From an uncultured Burkholderiales bacterium (GTDB lineage: Bacteria > Pseudomonadota > Gammaproteobacteria > Burkholderiales > Eutrophovitaceae), in contig CATOSA010000032.1 of NCBI GenBank assembly GCA_951812315.1, positions 1-64,000 on the forward strand: a stretch of 64,000 nucleotides of DNA, read 5' to 3'. The notes beneath the pieces were generated by a model. That model was not told where the DNA came from. It searched no databases and worked only from the letters and a program-made list of their open reading frames with translations. Position numbers and translations under genes: made by a program. Below are positions 19,222 to 30,567 of this stretch, one piece after another. Every line of letters starts with the position of its first letter. The first letter of the stretch is position 1.

Positions 19222-19929
19222 TCAAGTCCTGAACGGAAATCTGAACGCCGAAAGAAGCGCACGCGCTTCGTCGTCAGTTTTCGCCGTGGTCGTTATGGTG
19301 ATGTTGAGTCCACGCAGAGCATCGATCTTGTCATACTCGATTTCGGGAAAAATGATCTGCTCTTTTACACCCATGTTGAAGTTGCCTCTGCCGTCAAATG
19401 CCCGACCTGAAATTCCACGAAAGTCGCGAACTCGAGGAATCGCCACACTGATCAGACGATCCAGAAATTCGTACATTCGAGTGCTTCGCAATGTGACCTT
19501 GCAACCGATCGGATACCCTTCCCTGATCTTGAAAACGGCGATCGACTTTCGTGCTTTGGTAACCGCCGGTTTCTGGCCAGAGATCTTTGTCATGTCTGCG
19601 ACTGCGTGCTCGAGAATTTTCTTGTCGTTTACCGCGTCGCCGACGCCCATGTTGAGGACGATCTTCTGAATGCGCGGGACCTGCATGACCGATTTGTAAT
19701 TAAACTGCTTCATCAGCCCGGGCACGATCTCTTTCTGATACTGCTCGGCAAGCCGCGGTGCTTGGGCTTTCTCGCTCGAGGCTTTCTCCTTGGGCGCCTT
19801 TTCCTTGGCAACTTTTTCGTCACCTGCCTTTGCCTTGGGCGTTTTGGCCTTGGGTGCTTTTTCGCCAGCCGCCTTTGCTTTGGGCGCCTTTTTCTTGACA
19901 GCCGCTTTTTCTTCTTCTTGCTTTGCCAT
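19222..19929 (-). CDS. rplE: 50S ribosomal protein L5 with a lysine/alanine-rich N-terminal extension
   Basis: L5 forms the central protuberance and binds 5S rRNA. Residues from about 58 ([20 protein letters not shown]) to 235 are a complete L5 of about 178 residues, ending [14 protein letters not shown]. The preceding 57 residues are an added in-frame tail of KAPKAK-type repeats ([27 protein letters not shown]). There is no ATG or GTG between the tail and the core, so the tail must be translated if L5 is made from this gene. A similar tail occurs on L30 in the same operon. Tail residues could reach rRNA or be exposed at the 5S region; that is inference. Confidence 0.95.
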   Translation of the reverse strand: MAKQEEEKAAVKKKAPKAKAAGEKAPKAKTPKAKAGDEKVAKEKAPKEKASSEKAQAPRLAEQYQKEIVPGLMKQFNYKSVMQVPRIQKIVLNMGVGDAVNDKKILEHAVADMTKISGQKPAVTKARKSIAVFKIREGYPIGCKVTLRSTRMYEFLDRLISVAIPRVRDFRGISGRAFDGRGNFNMGVKEQIIFPEIEYDKIDALRGLNITITTTAKTDDEARALLSAFRFPFRT

Positions 19930-19938
19930 AACTATCTC

Positions 19939-20256
19939 TTAGGTATCCACCATCTCACCATTGGACCGGAAAATCCGGACCTTGCGCCCGTCATCAAGCG
20001 TTTTGATGCGGACTCGATCAGCTTTCTCGATTGCCGGATTGAAAACGGCCACATTCGAGATATGGATCGGCATTTCCTTTTCGACGATTCCGCCGGTCGA
20101 TCCCTTTGCCGGATTGGGCTTCTCGTGCTTCTTGACGCGATTGGCCCCTTCTACAACGACCCGGTCTTCACCGGCGATACGCAGTACCGTGCCTCGTTTG
20201 CCACGATCTTTGCCGGTGAGGATGACGACCTGGTCGTCTCTGCGAATCTTGCGCAT
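19939..20256 (-). CDS. rplX: 50S ribosomal protein L24
   Basis: L24 initiates large-subunit assembly and lines the exit tunnel mouth. ATG 20256 ([20 protein letters not shown]) is preferred because AGGAG lies 7 bases upstream; a TTG two codons earlier is possible but less well placed. The protein has 105 residues with the KOW motif at the start. It lies between rplN and rplE. Confidence 0.97.
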   Translation of the reverse strand: MRKIRRDDQVVILTGKDRGKRGTVLRIAGEDRVVVEGANRVKKHEKPNPAKGSTGGIVEKEMPIHISNVAVFNPAIEKADRVRIKTLDDGRKVRIFRSNGEMVDT

Positions 20257-20267
20257 TGCCAAACTCC

Positions 20268-20636
20268 TCAGAGAACCTCGGGTGCCAGGGAAACGATCTT
20301 CATGAACCGCTCGGTTCGAAGTTCACGAGTTACCGGGCCGAAGATACGGGTACCAATCGGCTCAAGCTTTGCGTTGAGCAAAACCGCCGCGTTCGAGTCA
20401 AACTTGATCCGCGAGCCGTCGGCTCGACGTACTCCCGAAGCAGTACGCACTACGACGGCGTTGTATATCTCGCCCTTTTTGACTCTTCCACGCGGCGCGG
20501 CGTCCTTGACACTCACTTTGATGACGTCGCCAACTCCGGCATAACGTCGCTTTGAGCCACCAAGCACCTTGATACACATGACCGAACGTGCACCGGTGTT
20601 GTCGGCGACCTTGAGCCGGGACTGCATTTGAATCAT
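20268..20636 (-). CDS. rplN: 50S ribosomal protein L14
   Basis: L14 lies at the subunit interface and is the binding site of the RsfS silencing factor. The protein has 122 residues, starting [20 protein letters not shown] and ending [15 protein letters not shown]. It is the first gene of the spc cluster and is preceded by the unusually long structured gap described below, where a separate promoter would be expected. Confidence 0.98.
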   Translation of the reverse strand: MIQMQSRLKVADNTGARSVMCIKVLGGSKRRYAGVGDVIKVSVKDAAPRGRVKKGEIYNAVVVRTASGVRRADGSRIKFDSNAAVLLNAKLEPIGTRIFGPVTRELRTERFMKIVSLAPEVL

Positions 20637-21093
20637 ATACTTAACCTCATTCCAACTTTGCTCGTCCTGCTTGTTTCAACGGCGAGCCAGTTTTGGGACC
20701 CGTTCGGATCATTGCCTCGGAACTTATCGCTCCGGGTTGAATTCTCGGGACATATCGTCCCTGCTTGATTTCGGGAGCGATGCTCCTGCGTCAAATTAGA
20801 AACCCAGGCCCTGCTTCAAAAATTCTGCCCGCTTCAATACGGGCCGATGCCAGTGAATTCCATGACCTGCAACTGCATGTTCAAACAAATCATGTTCAAA
20901 CAATTCATGGTCAAACTAGGCCTATGACCAACCCAGGCAAGACCCAAAGTTGGTAGCAAGGTATTGTTTGATCACGACTTTGTTTGATCGTGTAAGCCCG
21001 CCTGCTCCAGGCTTTACTTACGATCGCCACTTGTACCTGCGGCGACAAAACCGCGCGATTTTACGCGTATTGATCTACCTTCGCAAGCGTGCT
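20637..21093 (-). promoter_or_regulatory. Long structured leader between rpsQ and rplN (S10/spc junction)
   Basis: These 457 bases have no credible gene. They contain small perfect hairpins at 20747-20761 (GGGAC/GTCCC), 20774-20786 (GGAGC/GCTCC) and 20827-20844 (GCCCG/CGGGC). A 15-base unit built on ATGTTCAAACAAATC is repeated three times at 20877-20921, and there are two TTTGTTTGATC copies near 20965-20990. The position matches where a spc promoter lies in other proteobacteria. I could not pick out a convincing -35/-10 pair. Confidence 0.5.
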
Positions 21094-21366
21094 TTAAACC
21101 CGGACAGCACGTTCGACGAGGCGGGCCACCTTCCAGGACTTGCTTTTGGAGATCGGCCGGCTTTCTTCGATAAGCACAGTATCGCCGGTATGGCACTCAT
21201 TCTTTTCATCGTGCGCATGATAGTTGGTAGACCGACGCACGTACTTCCCATACAGGGGGTGCCGAACCATCCGGTCGACCCTCACGATCACAGTTTTGTC
21301 CATCTTGTCGCGGATAACGTGACCTGTGAGCCGTCGGCGATTTTTAGTGGTGGTGTTCTCGCTCAT
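21094..21366 (-). CDS. rpsQ: 30S ribosomal protein S17
   Basis: S17 is a primary small-subunit assembly protein. The protein has 90 residues: [20 protein letters not shown] near residue 12, then [20 protein letters not shown] near 43 and the C-terminal [16 protein letters not shown]. Its start overlaps the rpmC stop by 4 bases (ATGA), which implies coupled translation. It is the last gene of the S10 cluster. Confidence 0.98.
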   Translation of the reverse strand: MSENTTTKNRRRLTGHVIRDKMDKTVIVRVDRMVRHPLYGKYVRRSTNYHAHDEKNECHTGDTVLIEESRPISKSKSWKVARLVERAVRV

Positions 21367-21557
21367 GCCTTGGCCGCCTTTTCCGTCATTACCGTGCGTA
21401 CGCGGGCAATGTCCTTACGCACTTTTCCAAGTTGACTGGTATTGGTGAGTTGCTGCGTCGCGAGTTGCATGCGCATCGAAAACTGCGCCTTGAGCAGCTC
21501 GTTGAGTTCCTTGTCCAGATCAGCCTGGCTCTTGTTTCTGAGTTCGCTCGCTTTCAT
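21363..21557 (-). CDS. rpmC: 50S ribosomal protein L29
   Basis: This 64-residue helical hairpin protein lies at the tunnel exit, where it helps dock trigger factor and SRP. It reads [20 protein letters not shown] with [15 protein letters not shown] near the end. It sits 3 bases after rplP and overlaps rpsQ by 4 bases. Confidence 0.97.
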   Translation of the reverse strand: MKASELRNKSQADLDKELNELLKAQFSMRMQLATQQLTNTSQLGKVRKDIARVRTVMTEKAAKA

Positions 21558-21560
21558 CGC

Positions 21561-21974
21561 TTATCCCAAGGTACGTTGCACAAACACGGTACGCAGCGGA
21601 AGCTTGGCTGCGGCCAGACGGAACGCTTCACGCGCAACGTCTTCCTGAACGCCATCCATTTCGTAAAGAACCTTGCCCGGCTGAATCTCGGCAACCCAGT
21701 ACTCGATACTGCCTTTGCCTTTACCCATGCGCACCTCGGCCGGCTTCTGCGAAATCGGCTTGTCCGGAAAAATGCGAATCCAGACGCGGCCACCGCGTTT
21801 GATGTGGCGTGTCATCGCCCGGCGCGCGGCTTCAATCTGGCGTGCCGTGAGGCGGCCACGATCAATTGCTTTCAGGCCGAATTCACCAAAGGATACCTTG
21901 GCGCCGCGCGTCGCGACGCCATAGTTGCGTCCCTTGAAAACCTTACGAAACTTCGTTTTAGCGGGCTGCAGCAT
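21561..21974 (-). CDS. rplP: 50S ribosomal protein L16
   Basis: L16 contacts A-site tRNA and the peptidyl-transferase region. The protein has 137 residues, starting [20 protein letters not shown], with the conserved [20 protein letters not shown] near residue 59. Its first 17 bases overlap the end of rpsC in another frame. Confidence 0.98.
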   Translation of the reverse strand: MLQPAKTKFRKVFKGRNYGVATRGAKVSFGEFGLKAIDRGRLTARQIEAARRAMTRHIKRGGRVWIRIFPDKPISQKPAEVRMGKGKGSIEYWVAEIQPGKVLYEMDGVQEDVAREAFRLAAAKLPLRTVFVQRTLG

Positions 21975-22677
21975 TTGTTACTCCTGCTCTTCTGGGCTTT
22001 TTCGGAGGCACGTTGTCTGCACCGCCAGGTGCTACCGGCTGATCACCACGGCCAATGACCTCACCTCTGTATACCCAGACCTTGATTCCAATAACTCCGT
22101 AAGTCGTCTTCGCCTCTGAAACACCGTAGTCGATATCTGCGCGAAGCGTGTGCAGAGGCACTCGACCCTCCCGATACCACTCTGTGCGTGCGATTTCGAT
22201 TCCGTTAAGACGCCCGGCACTCATAATCTTGATTCCTTGCGCACCTAGTCGCATTGCATTCTGAATCGCACGCTTCATTGCACGTCGGAACATGATGCGC
22301 TTTTCCAACTGCTGTGCGATGGAATCAGCGATCAACTGCGCATCAACTTCCGGCTTGCGAACTTCCTCAATATTGACGTGCACCGGCACGCCCATCAATT
22401 GCTGAAGTTCCGCGCGCAGCTTTTCTATGTCCTCGCCCTTCTTGCCGATAACGACACCCGGTCGCGCACTGTGAATCGTGATTTTCGCGTTCTTGGTCGG
22501 CCGCTCGATCACAACTCTGGCGACCGCCGCATGTCCAAGCCGTTTGCGAAGATAACTGCGTACCTTGATATCTTCGAGCAGCATGTCGGAGAACCCGCCA
22601 CTGTTGGAATACCATCGTGAGGTCCAGTTTCGTTGCACGGCAAGGCGAAACCCGATCGGGTTGATTTTCTGTCCCAT
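21958..22677 (-). CDS. rpsC: 30S ribosomal protein S3
   Basis: S3 forms part of the mRNA entry tunnel and has helicase-like activity. The protein has 239 residues, starting [20 protein letters not shown]. It has a KH domain ([20 protein letters not shown] near residue 69) and the C-terminal domain with [16 protein letters not shown] near 195. It begins 2 bases after the rplV stop and overlaps rplP by 17 bases. Confidence 0.98.
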   Translation of the reverse strand: MGQKINPIGFRLAVQRNWTSRWYSNSGGFSDMLLEDIKVRSYLRKRLGHAAVARVVIERPTKNAKITIHSARPGVVIGKKGEDIEKLRAELQQLMGVPVHVNIEEVRKPEVDAQLIADSIAQQLEKRIMFRRAMKRAIQNAMRLGAQGIKIMSAGRLNGIEIARTEWYREGRVPLHTLRADIDYGVSEAKTTYGVIGIKVWVYRGEVIGRGDQPVAPGGADNVPPKKPRRAGVTNAAAR

Positions 22678-22679
22678 TT

Positions 22680-23021
22680 CTACTCCTTGGACTCGTCGCC
22701 AACTGTCACGAAAATGTGAGAGGATGGCTTGAGTATTTTGGAAGCGCGGCCTTTCGCACGTGGTCGGAACCGTTTCAGTACCGGGCCCTGTTCCACGAGA
22801 ATGCGCGTAATTTTGAGTTCGTCTATATCTGCGCCGTCGTTGTGTTCGGCATTGGCAATTGCCGACTCAACGACTTTCTGAATAATACGTGCGCCCTTCT
22901 TCGGACTGAATTTCAGCACGTTGAGCGCTTTATCCACGGACAGGCCCCGAATCTGGTTGGCAACCAACCGGCCCTTCTGGGGCGATAGCCTGACACCGCG
23001 TAACACGGCCGAGGTTTGCAT
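22680..23021 (-). CDS. rplV: 50S ribosomal protein L22
   Basis: L22 has a beta-hairpin that lines the exit tunnel and affects macrolide action. ATG 23021 ([20 protein letters not shown]) has AAGGAG 8 bases upstream and yields 113 residues; further upstream the same frame lies antisense within rpsS sequence and is not conserved. The hairpin region [20 protein letters not shown] is near residue 82. Confidence 0.97.
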   Translation of the reverse strand: MQTSAVLRGVRLSPQKGRLVANQIRGLSVDKALNVLKFSPKKGARIIQKVVESAIANAEHNDGADIDELKITRILVEQGPVLKRFRPRAKGRASKILKPSSHIFVTVGDESKE

Positions 23022-23067
23022 TTCATTCACTCCTTTGCGCTCTCGCTGTTTCCTTGCATTTACGTTG

Positions 23068-23352
23068 CTACTTCCTTGCCGCGCCGGTCTTGCGATCGGC
23101 TGCATGCCCCTTGAACGTACGCGTATGCGCAAATTCACCGAGCTTGTGGCCAACCATGTTTTCGGTAATGTAAACAGGCACATGTTGACGCCCGTTATGC
23201 ACCGCAATGGTCAATCCAACGAAGTCCGGGAGCACGGTCGAGCGCCGTGACCAGGTCTTCACCGGGCGTTTGTCGTTGGTGGCACGTGCGGCTTCAACTT
23301 TCTGCATCAAATGCAGATCGACGAACGGGCCTTTTTTCACTGAGCGTGACAT
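23068..23352 (-). CDS. rpsS: 30S ribosomal protein S19
   Basis: S19 binds the small-subunit head with S13. The protein has 94 residues: [20 protein letters not shown], then [20 protein letters not shown] and [16 protein letters not shown]. It lies between rplB (19-base gap) and rplV (46-base gap). Confidence 0.98.
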   Translation of the reverse strand: MSRSVKKGPFVDLHLMQKVEAARATNDKRPVKTWSRRSTVLPDFVGLTIAVHNGRQHVPVYITENMVGHKLGEFAHTRTFKGHAADRKTGAARK

Positions 23353-23371
23353 ATTCGATTACCTCTTACTT

Positions 23372-24196
23372 TTACTTCGAGCGGCGGCGCACAATCATGC
23401 TCTGCGTTCGCTTGTTCTTGCGGGTTCTGAAGCTCTTGGTCAACGTTCCCCAAGGACTGACCGGATCACGCTTGGTGCCGGTACGGCCTTCGCCGCCACC
23501 GTGCGGGTGATCAACCGGATTCATCGCGACACCTCGCACCGTCGGGCGCACGCCGCGCCAGCGCATTGCGCCTGCCTTGCCGATACTCCTCAGGTTGTGT
23601 TCTGAGTTGCCGACTTCGCCAATGGTCGCACGGCAGTCCACGTGTACTTTGCGAATCTCACCCGATCGCAGACGTAGCTGCGCGTACGCGTCTTCGCGCG
23701 CAAGTAGCTGCACCGAAGCGCCTGCCGAGCGGGCCATTTGTGCACCTTTTCCAGGCCGCAACTCTACACAGTGAACAATCGTCCCAACAGGAATGTTCCT
23801 GAACGGCAGCGTATTGCCCGGCTTGATCGGAGCCTGTGCGCCATTCAAAAGCTCGTCACCGATCTTGATGCCCTTCGGCGCGATGATATAGCGACGTTCG
23901 CCGTCTGCATAACAGATCAGGGCAATGTTCGCGCTGCGATTCGGATCGTATTCCAGCCGTTCTACCCGCGCGGCAACGCCATCCTTATTGCGCCGGAAGT
24001 CAATGACACGATAGAGGCGTTTGTGCCCTCCGCCCTGATGCCGCACGGTAATATGCCCGCGGCTGTTGCGCCCGGCATTCTTTGGATTCGTTTCGACCAG
24101 CGCTTGATGCGGACGACCTTTATACAGGTCTGCGTTGACTACTTTTACGACGCTACGCCTGCCAGCCGACGTAGGCTTTGTCTTTACCAGAGCCAT
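23372..24196 (-). CDS. rplB: 50S ribosomal protein L2
   Basis: L2 is essential for subunit association and peptidyl-transferase function. The protein has 274 residues. The conserved region [20 protein letters not shown] followed by [20 protein letters not shown] near 211-245 contains the active-centre histidine. The start codon abuts the rplW stop with no spacer. Confidence 0.98.
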   Translation of the reverse strand: MALVKTKPTSAGRRSVVKVVNADLYKGRPHQALVETNPKNAGRNSRGHITVRHQGGGHKRLYRVIDFRRNKDGVAARVERLEYDPNRSANIALICYADGERRYIIAPKGIKIGDELLNGAQAPIKPGNTLPFRNIPVGTIVHCVELRPGKGAQMARSAGASVQLLAREDAYAQLRLRSGEIRKVHVDCRATIGEVGNSEHNLRSIGKAGAMRWRGVRPTVRGVAMNPVDHPHGGGEGRTGTKRDPVSPWGTLTKSFRTRKNKRTQSMIVRRRSK

Positions 24197-24514
24197 TTAG
24201 TTAGCCTCCCCTGCCGCAAAGTTGATTTCCTGTCCTGGCTTGAGACAGACATATGCCTTCTTCCAATTGCGGCGCCGGCCAAGAGAGCGCCCGAAACGCT
24301 TGACTTTGCCTTTTACGTTCATGACCTGGACGCTATCGACCTGCACCTTGAACAAAAGCTCAACTGCGGCCTTGATTTCCGGTTTGCTCGCATCTGGCGC
24401 GACCCGAAATATGACCTGTTCGTGTTTGTCGGCGACATAAGTGCTTTTTTCAGACACGACCGGTGCAAGCAATACTTGCAGTAATCGCTCCTGACTCACG
24501 GATGGCTCGCTCAT
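24197..24514 (-). CDS. rplW: 50S ribosomal protein L23
   Basis: L23 is the main docking site for trigger factor and SRP at the tunnel exit. The protein has 105 residues: [20 protein letters not shown] near residue 16 and the basic loop [20 protein letters not shown] near 75. Its ATG overlaps the rplD stop by 4 bases. Confidence 0.97.
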   Translation of the reverse strand: MSEPSVSQERLLQVLLAPVVSEKSTYVADKHEQVIFRVAPDASKPEIKAAVELLFKVQVDSVQVMNVKGKVKRFGRSLGRRRNWKKAYVCLKPGQEINFAAGEAN

Positions 24515-25131
24515 GACAACATCTCCTCTATTCTGGAAACTGCCGCCTTGGTCATGATGGTGCTGCCGAAATGCAGCAGGCTGACCGGGTCCTCCTGGCC
24601 TGCCTCAACGACGTGTACGTTGGGCAGGTTACGCGATGAAAGCGCAAGATTCTCGTCAGGTGTGTCGGTAATGATCAGTACGCTGTCCATACCCATGCCC
24701 TTCACTTTCTGGTGGAGCAGCTTTGTCTTGGGCGCGTCGACACTGAACGCGTCGACCACCGAGAGACGACCCTCCCGAACAAGTTGCGAGAAGATTGACG
24801 CCATTCCCGCGCGATACATCTTGCGGTTGACCTTTTGGCTGAAATTCTCGTCGGGGCTGGACGGAAACGCTTTGCCGCCTCCTCGCCAGATCGGGCTTCC
24901 TGAAAAACCCGCACGCGCGCGACCCGTGCCTTTCTGGCGCCAGGGTTTACGGTGCGATCGATCCAGATCACCACGTGCTTTCTGCGCCCTTGTACCTTTG
25001 CGCGCATTGGCCAGGTAGGCAGTAATAATCTGATGAATCAGCGGCTCGTTGTAGTCCCGAGCGAACAATTCGTCTGACGCATTGACACTGGAAGTTGCTT
25101 TGCCTTCGTCGTTTATGATTTTCAGTTCCAT
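24511..25131 (-). CDS. rplD: 50S ribosomal protein L4
   Basis: L4 has a tunnel-lining loop and in E. coli represses the S10 operon. The protein has 206 residues. The loop sequence is [20 protein letters not shown] near residue 61, with [17 protein letters not shown] near 102. It begins 3 bases after rplC and overlaps rplW by 4 bases. Confidence 0.98.
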   Translation of the reverse strand: MELKIINDEGKATSSVNASDELFARDYNEPLIHQIITAYLANARKGTRAQKARGDLDRSHRKPWRQKGTGRARAGFSGSPIWRGGGKAFPSSPDENFSQKVNRKMYRAGMASIFSQLVREGRLSVVDAFSVDAPKTKLLHQKVKGMGMDSVLIITDTPDENLALSSRNLPNVHVVEAGQEDPVSLLHFGSTIMTKAAVSRIEEMLS

Positions 25132-25134
25132 CGC

Positions 25135-25779
25135 CTAGCCCTTCGACTTCACGGACGCACGCACGATTACATCAGTGCCATCTGCGCCAGGTATTGGACC
25201 TTTGACCAGCAACAAGCTGCGTTCAGGGTCAATGCGAACGATTTCCAGATTTTGTACCGTGCGGCGTACCGATCCGTATTGACCAGCCATATGTTTGCCG
25301 GGGAAAACCCGGGACGGGTCCTGATTCATACCGGTAGAACCGGGCGCATTGTGCGATATAGAGTTACCGTGGCTCGCCCGCTGGGAAGAGAAATTGTGGC
25401 GCTTGATTACGCCAGAAAATCCTTTGCCTTTGGTGGTGCCGGACACATCGACGCGCTGCCCGACCTCGAACAGGTCGACCCCAATGCTGCCACCTATTTC
25501 AAGGCTGGTCAGCTGTTCAGGGGCAACGCGAAACTCGCGCAGAACGCGCGCGCCTTCGACTCCGGCTTTTGCGAAATGTCCCGCCTGTGCCTTACTGATA
25601 CGATTAGCACGACGCTTGCCGACGGCAACCTGGACGGCCGAGTATCCATCGGTCTCGTTCGTCTTGATCTGGGCCACACGGTTTTCAGACACGTCCACTA
25701 CCGTCACCGGGACGGAACTCCCGGTGTCAGTAAAAAACCTGGTCATGCCGACCTTGCGACCGACAAGTCCTAACGTCAT
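25135..25779 (-). CDS. rplC: 50S ribosomal protein L3
   Basis: L3 has an extension that reaches the peptidyl-transferase centre. The protein has 214 residues, starting [20 protein letters not shown]. The conserved methylated-glutamine region [20 protein letters not shown] near residue 137 precedes [12 protein letters not shown]. It lies 86 bases after rpsJ and 3 bases before rplD. Confidence 0.98.
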   Translation of the reverse strand: MTLGLVGRKVGMTRFFTDTGSSVPVTVVDVSENRVAQIKTNETDGYSAVQVAVGKRRANRISKAQAGHFAKAGVEGARVLREFRVAPEQLTSLEIGGSIGVDLFEVGQRVDVSGTTKGKGFSGVIKRHNFSSQRASHGNSISHNAPGSTGMNQDPSRVFPGKHMAGQYGSVRRTVQNLEIVRIDPERSLLLVKGPIPGADGTDVIVRASVKSKG

Positions 25780-25865
25780 TTTTATTTCCTCTTCAGAGGT
25801 GCTGGCTTCAGTTGGCCAGCCGGTTTTTCAAATTTTTAGCGCAGGGCGCTTTCGCCCCCTGAACT

Positions 25866-26174
25866 TTACAGCTTGATTTCCACGTCTACCCCCGCGGGCA
25901 AATCGAGTTTCATCAACGCATCTACAGTCTTGTCGGTCGGATCAATGATGTCCATCAGACGTAGATGAGTACGCATTTCCAACTGGTCGCGCGACGATTT
26001 GTCAACGTGCGGCGAGCGCAAGAGATCGAAACGCTCGATCCTTGTTGGTAATGGGACCGGGCCCTTTACAACTGCTCCAGTACGTTTTGCGGTCTCGACA
26101 ATCTCAATCGCGGACTGGTCGATCAGGCGATAATCGAACGCTTTCAATCGGATTCGTATTTTCTGGTTTTCCAT
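25866..26174 (-). CDS. rpsJ: 30S ribosomal protein S10 (NusE)
   Basis: S10 is a small-subunit head protein that also pairs with NusB and NusG in antitermination. The protein has 102 residues: [20 protein letters not shown], then [20 protein letters not shown] near residue 39. It follows tuf after 106 bases (26175-26280). That spacer contains the palindrome AGCGAATTCGCT and repeated CTCTCGCC-type units but no clear terminator. Confidence 0.98.
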   Translation of the reverse strand: MENQKIRIRLKAFDYRLIDQSAIEIVETAKRTGAVVKGPVPLPTRIERFDLLRSPHVDKSSRDQLEMRTHLRLMDIIDPTDKTVDALMKLDLPAGVDVEIKL

Positions 26175-26280
26175 ATTTAGATTCCGTGTGGAGTGAGGTG
26201 ACCCGGAAAGGCAGCGAATTCGCTCTCGCGCCTCACCTCTCGCCTCTCGACTCTCGCCCCACGTATTAAATCAATAAAAG

Positions 26281-27471
26281 TCACTCAAGCACCTTGGCCA
26301 CGACTCCGGCACCGACAGTACGTCCACCTTCGCGAATGGCAAAGCGCAATCCCTCTTCCATCGCTATGGGCTGGATCAAACTCACCGTCATCTGGATGTT
26401 GTCCCCGGGCATGACCATCTCCGTGCCCTTGGGCAACTCAATCGAGCCGGTCACGTCCGTGGTGCGGAAGTAAAACTGCGGCCGGTAGCCATTGAAAAAC
26501 GGCGTGTGCCGACCGCCTTCGTCCTTGGACAGCACATACACTTCGGCATGAAACTTCGTGTGCGGGGTGATGCTGCCCGGCTTGGCCAGTACCTGACCAC
26601 GCTCGACGTCTTCTCTCTTGGTCCCGCGCAGCAGTATGCCCACGTTATCGCCTGCCTGACCTTGATCAAGCAGCTTGCGAAACATCTCAACGCCGGTACA
26701 TACGGTCTTGACCGTGTCTTTCAGACCAATAATCTCGATTTCTTCGCCGACCTTGATCACGCCACGCTCAACCCGGCCCGTGACCACTGTGCCACGACCA
26801 GAGATGGAGAATACGTCTTCCACAGGCATCAAAAACGGCATGTCCAGCGCACGCTTGGGTTCGGGTATGTACTCGTCAAGTGCTGCGGCAAGCTTCAATA
26901 TCGATTCTTCACCATGTTCGCCCTTGTCGCCTTCGAGCGCCTTGAGCGCCGAGCCGGTAATAATCGGCGTGTCGTCTCCCGGAAAGTCGTACTTGGAGAG
27001 CAATTCGCGCACTTCCATTTCAACCAGTTCGAGCAATTCGGCATCATCGACCATGTCGGCCTTGTTCAGGTACACGATGATGTAGGGCACTCCAACCTGG
27101 CGAGCGAGCAGTATGTGCTCGCGCGTTTGCGGCATCGGACCGTCCGCTGCAGACACGACCAATATCGCGCCGTCCATTTGCGCAGCACCAGTGATCATGT
27201 TCTTCACATAGTCCGCGTGCCCCGGACAGTCAACGTGCGCGTAGTGACGGCCTTCGGTCTCGTATTCAACGTGCGCCGTATTAATAGTGATGCCGCGCGC
27301 CTTTTCTTCCGGCGCGTTGTCTATCTGGTCGTAGCCCTTCTTCTCACCACCGTACTTCTCGGCCAATATCGCCGTGATCGCCGCTGTCAGCGTCGTCTTT
27401 CCATGGTCTACGTGACCAATCGTGCCTACGTTTACGTGCGGCTTGGTGCGCTCAAACTTTCCCTTTGCCAT
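26281..27471 (-). CDS. tuf: Elongation factor Tu, copy 1 (str cluster)
   Basis: EF-Tu is the GTPase that brings aminoacyl-tRNA to the ribosome. The protein has 396 residues. It contains GHVDHGKT near residue 19 (P-loop), [12 protein letters not shown] near 81, NKAD near 136 and SALKALEGD near 174. It is the last gene of the str cluster, 38 bases after fusA. By eye, the DNA matches the copy at 43211-44401 from start to stop codon, and the similarity ends abruptly at both ends. This points to gene conversion rather than recent duplication of a larger block. Confidence 0.99.
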   Translation of the reverse strand: MAKGKFERTKPHVNVGTIGHVDHGKTTLTAAITAILAEKYGGEKKGYDQIDNAPEEKARGITINTAHVEYETEGRHYAHVDCPGHADYVKNMITGAAQMDGAILVVSAADGPMPQTREHILLARQVGVPYIIVYLNKADMVDDAELLELVEMEVRELLSKYDFPGDDTPIITGSALKALEGDKGEHGEESILKLAAALDEYIPEPKRALDMPFLMPVEDVFSISGRGTVVTGRVERGVIKVGEEIEIIGLKDTVKTVCTGVEMFRKLLDQGQAGDNVGILLRGTKREDVERGQVLAKPGSITPHTKFHAEVYVLSKDEGGRHTPFFNGYRPQFYFRTTDVTGSIELPKGTEMVMPGDNIQMTVSLIQPIAMEEGLRFAIREGGRTVGAGVVAKVLE

Positions 27472-27509
27472 GATGACCTCTCGCCGCTCTGTACTGCGTC
27501 CGAACCGCG

Positions 27510-29612
27510 CTATTCCGCGGTGTCCTTGTTGATAATGCCGTCCGCGATGCTCTTGGGTGCTTCGGAATAATGTTTAAATTCCATCGTGTAGGTGGCGCGC
27601 CCTTGCGTTAATGAACGAAGCGTCGTCGCGTATCCAAACATCTCCGCCAGTGGTACGTCTGCACGTACCACCTTACCGCCTCCGACGATGTCTTCCATTC
27701 CCTGGATAGTGCCGCGCCGTGAAGACAGATCGCCCATGACGTCACCCATCTTCTCTTCCGGCATTTCGACCTCGACGGCCATCAACGGCTCGAGCAACAC
27801 CGGCTTCGCCTTGCGCATGCCGTCCTTGAACGCCAGGATACCGGCCATTCTGAATGAATTCTCCGATGAGTCGACATCGTGATATGAACCGTCGAACAGC
27901 GTCACCTTGACATCGACAACCGGATAGCCAGCCAGCACGCCACCGGTCAACGCCTCGGTAACACCCTTGTTCACTGCCGGGATGTATTCGCGCGGTACGG
28001 CACCGCCCTTGATCTGGTCAACAAATTCGTAGCCGGCGCCTTGTTCGGCCGGTTCGAGTTTCAAATAGACGTGTCCATACTGACCCTTGCCACCACTTTG
28101 CTTGACGAACTTCCCTTCCACGTCGACCATCTTCCTGATCGCTTCGCGATAAGCAACTTGCGGCTTGCCAATATTCGCTTCGACGCCGAATTCGCGCTTC
28201 ATGCGATCAACCAGAATTTCCAGGTGCAACTCGCCCATGCCGGAAATAATCGTCTGGCCTGACTCTTCGTCTGTACAGACACGGAACGAGGGATCTTCCT
28301 GCGCAAGCCGGCCCAGCGCGATACCCATCTTTTCCTGGTCAGCCTTGGTCTTGGGTTCGACGGCCTGAGAGATCACCGGGTCAGGGAACTCCATCTTCTC
28401 GAGAACAATGACCTTGTCCGCATCGCACAAGGTATCACCCGTCGTCGCGAGCTTGAGCCCGACCGCCGCGGCAATGTCACCGGCGCGCACTTCCTTGAGT
28501 TCTTCACGCTGATTGGCGTGCATCTGCAGGATGCGGCCAACGCGTTCTCTCTTGCCCTTGACCGGGTTATATATAGTGTCGCCCGAGTTGATGACGCCAG
28601 AATAGACACGGAAAAATATCAATTGCCCGACGTAAGGGTCAGTCATGATCTTGAACGCAAGACCTGCAAACGGTTCTTCGTCCTTGGCAGCACGCTCGCC
28701 CTCATCGCCATTTTCAAGCACACCTGCTACCGGGGGAATGTCGCTTGGTGACGGCATGTATTCAATAACACCGTCAAGCATCGCCTGCACGCCTTTGTTC
28801 TTGAATGCCGAACCGCACATCATCGGTACGATTTCAACTGCAATCGTCCGTAATCGAATACCCAGACGGATATCGTCCTCCGACAATTCCCCGCTTTCGA
28901 GATACTTGTTCATCAAGTCCTCGTTCGCCTCTGCAGCAGCTTCGACCATTTTTTCATGCCACTGCTGAGCCTCATCACGCAGTTCAGCCGGAATCTCAAC
29001 TTCCTCGAATCGTGTACCTTGCGCAGCGTCGTCCCAGAGAATCGCCTTCATTTTCACCAGATCGATAACGCCGGTGAAGGTTTCGTCAGCGCCGATGGGA
29101 ATCTGCATCGGTACAGGATTGGCCTTGAGCCGCGTGCGCATCTGCTCATAGACTTTCAGAAAGTCTGCACCCTGGCGATCCATCTTGTTCACAAAAGCCA
29201 ATCGCGGCACGCGGTACTTGTTGGCCTGCCGCCACACTGTTTCAGATTGCGGTTGAACGCCCCCGACTGCGCAATACACCATGCAGGCGCCGTCAAGCAC
29301 GCGCATGGATCGCTCGACCTCGATGGTGAAGTCAACGTGACCTGGTGTGTCGATAATATTGATGCGATGTTCTGGATACTTACCATCCATACCGCTCCAG
29401 AAACAGGTCGTTGCTGCAGAGGTAATGGTGATGCCGCGCTCGCGTTCCTGCGCCATCCAGTCCATGACGGCGGCGCCATCGTGAACTTCACCGATCTTGT
29501 GCGAGACGCCGGTATAAAACAGGATGCGTTCAGTCGTCGTCGTCTTTCCGGCGTCGATGTGGGCGCTGATACCGATGTTTCGGTAGTGTTCAATTGGTGT
29601 CGTTCGAGCCAT
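27510..29612 (-). CDS. fusA: Elongation factor G
   Basis: EF-G is the translocase GTPase. The protein has 700 residues. It contains [19 protein letters not shown] near residue 18, [20 protein letters not shown] near 88 and [10 protein letters not shown] near 142. Domains II to V follow, with the domain IV loop [20 protein letters not shown] near 535. It lies between rpsG (47-base gap) and tuf. Confidence 0.99.
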   Translation of the reverse strand: MARTTPIEHYRNIGISAHIDAGKTTTTERILFYTGVSHKIGEVHDGAAVMDWMAQERERGITITSAATTCFWSGMDGKYPEHRINIIDTPGHVDFTIEVERSMRVLDGACMVYCAVGGVQPQSETVWRQANKYRVPRLAFVNKMDRQGADFLKVYEQMRTRLKANPVPMQIPIGADETFTGVIDLVKMKAILWDDAAQGTRFEEVEIPAELRDEAQQWHEKMVEAAAEANEDLMNKYLESGELSEDDIRLGIRLRTIAVEIVPMMCGSAFKNKGVQAMLDGVIEYMPSPSDIPPVAGVLENGDEGERAAKDEEPFAGLAFKIMTDPYVGQLIFFRVYSGVINSGDTIYNPVKGKRERVGRILQMHANQREELKEVRAGDIAAAVGLKLATTGDTLCDADKVIVLEKMEFPDPVISQAVEPKTKADQEKMGIALGRLAQEDPSFRVCTDEESGQTIISGMGELHLEILVDRMKREFGVEANIGKPQVAYREAIRKMVDVEGKFVKQSGGKGQYGHVYLKLEPAEQGAGYEFVDQIKGGAVPREYIPAVNKGVTEALTGGVLAGYPVVDVKVTLFDGSYHDVDSSENSFRMAGILAFKDGMRKAKPVLLEPLMAVEVEMPEEKMGDVMGDLSSRRGTIQGMEDIVGGGKVVRADVPLAEMFGYATTLRSLTQGRATYTMEFKHYSEAPKSIADGIINKDTAE

Positions 29613-29659
29613 GAATTCGTTACTTGGTCTTGTTGCCTGTCGTACGGATAATCGGGTTG

Positions 29660-30130
29660 TCAGAAGCGGAAATGGGAGAATGCCTTGTTGGCTTCTGCCA
29701 TTCGGTGTGTCTCCTCACGCTTTTTGACCGCGCCGCCACGGCCTTCAGATGCCTCCTGCAATTCGTTGCCGAGTCGCATAGCCATTGACTTCTCGCTACG
29801 CTTGCGCGTGGCATCACGTAGCCAGCGCATCGCCAGCGCGTTACGACGCGACTGACGCACTTCGATCGGGACCTGATAGTTTGCGCCACCGACACGCCGC
29901 GATTTAACTTCGACCGTCGGGCGAACGTTTTGCAGCGCGTTGGTAAATATTTCTACCGGATCGCTGCCGCCTTTTTTCGATATGTGTTCGAAAGCGCCAT
30001 ATACGATGCGTTCGGCAACCGATTTCTTGCCTCGTGTCATGATGACATTCATGAACTTGGCGACTTCCTGATTATGAAACTTCGGATCCGGCAGCGTCTC
30101 GCGCTTCGGTACTTCTCTACGTCTCGGCAT
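29660..30130 (-). CDS. rpsG: 30S ribosomal protein S7
   Basis: S7 organises the head of the small subunit and in E. coli autoregulates the str operon. The protein has 156 residues, starting [20 protein letters not shown], with [20 protein letters not shown] near residue 81. It lies 53 bases after rpsL. Confidence 0.98.
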   Translation of the reverse strand: MPRRREVPKRETLPDPKFHNQEVAKFMNVIMTRGKKSVAERIVYGAFEHISKKGGSDPVEIFTNALQNVRPTVEVKSRRVGGANYQVPIEVRQSRRNALAMRWLRDATRKRSEKSMAMRLGNELQEASEGRGGAVKKREETHRMAEANKAFSHFRF

Positions 30131-30183
30131 AAGTCCTCGATTCTCTGTTCAGCGTGCGCGCAGCATCAACCGGTCTTGCCACG

Positions 30184-30561
30184 CTAGCCTGTCTTTGCGC
30201 GTTTAGCGCCATATTTTGATCGTGACTGCTTGCGATCCTTGACGCCCTGTGTGTCCAGACTGCCGCGAACAATGTGGTAACGCACGCCAGGCAAGTCCTT
30301 TACTCTTCCACCGCGGATCAGAACGACCGAGTGTTCCTGAAGGTTGTGGCCCTCGCCACCGATGTAGCTGATGACCTCGAAACCATTCGTCAATCGGACT
30401 TTGGCAACCTTGCGAAGCGCAGAATTCGGCTTTTTCGGCGTTGTCGTGTAAACACGTGTACATACACCGCGTTTGGCCGGTGACCCGGCGAGCGCCGGCA
30501 CCTTACTTTTGATGCTTGGCACAGAACGCGGTTTACGCACTAACTGATTGATTGTGGGCAT
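30184..30561 (-). CDS. rpsL: 30S ribosomal protein S12
   Basis: S12 lies at the decoding centre. The protein has 125 residues: [20 protein letters not shown], then [20 protein letters not shown] near residue 40 and [20 protein letters not shown] near 85. The lysines where streptomycin-resistance changes arise (in TPKKPNS and GRVKDLPG) are wild type. It follows rpoC through a terminator-like hairpin. Confidence 0.98.
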   Translation of the reverse strand: MPTINQLVRKPRSVPSIKSKVPALAGSPAKRGVCTRVYTTTPKKPNSALRKVAKVRLTNGFEVISYIGGEGHNLQEHSVVLIRGGRVKDLPGVRYHIVRGSLDTQGVKDRKQSRSKYGAKRAKTG

Positions 30562-30567
30562 TTTTTT

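Noticed and set aside
20877..20921. Threefold 15-base repeat considered as a CRISPR array
   Set aside because: The units are directly adjacent with no spacers, and no cas genes are present.
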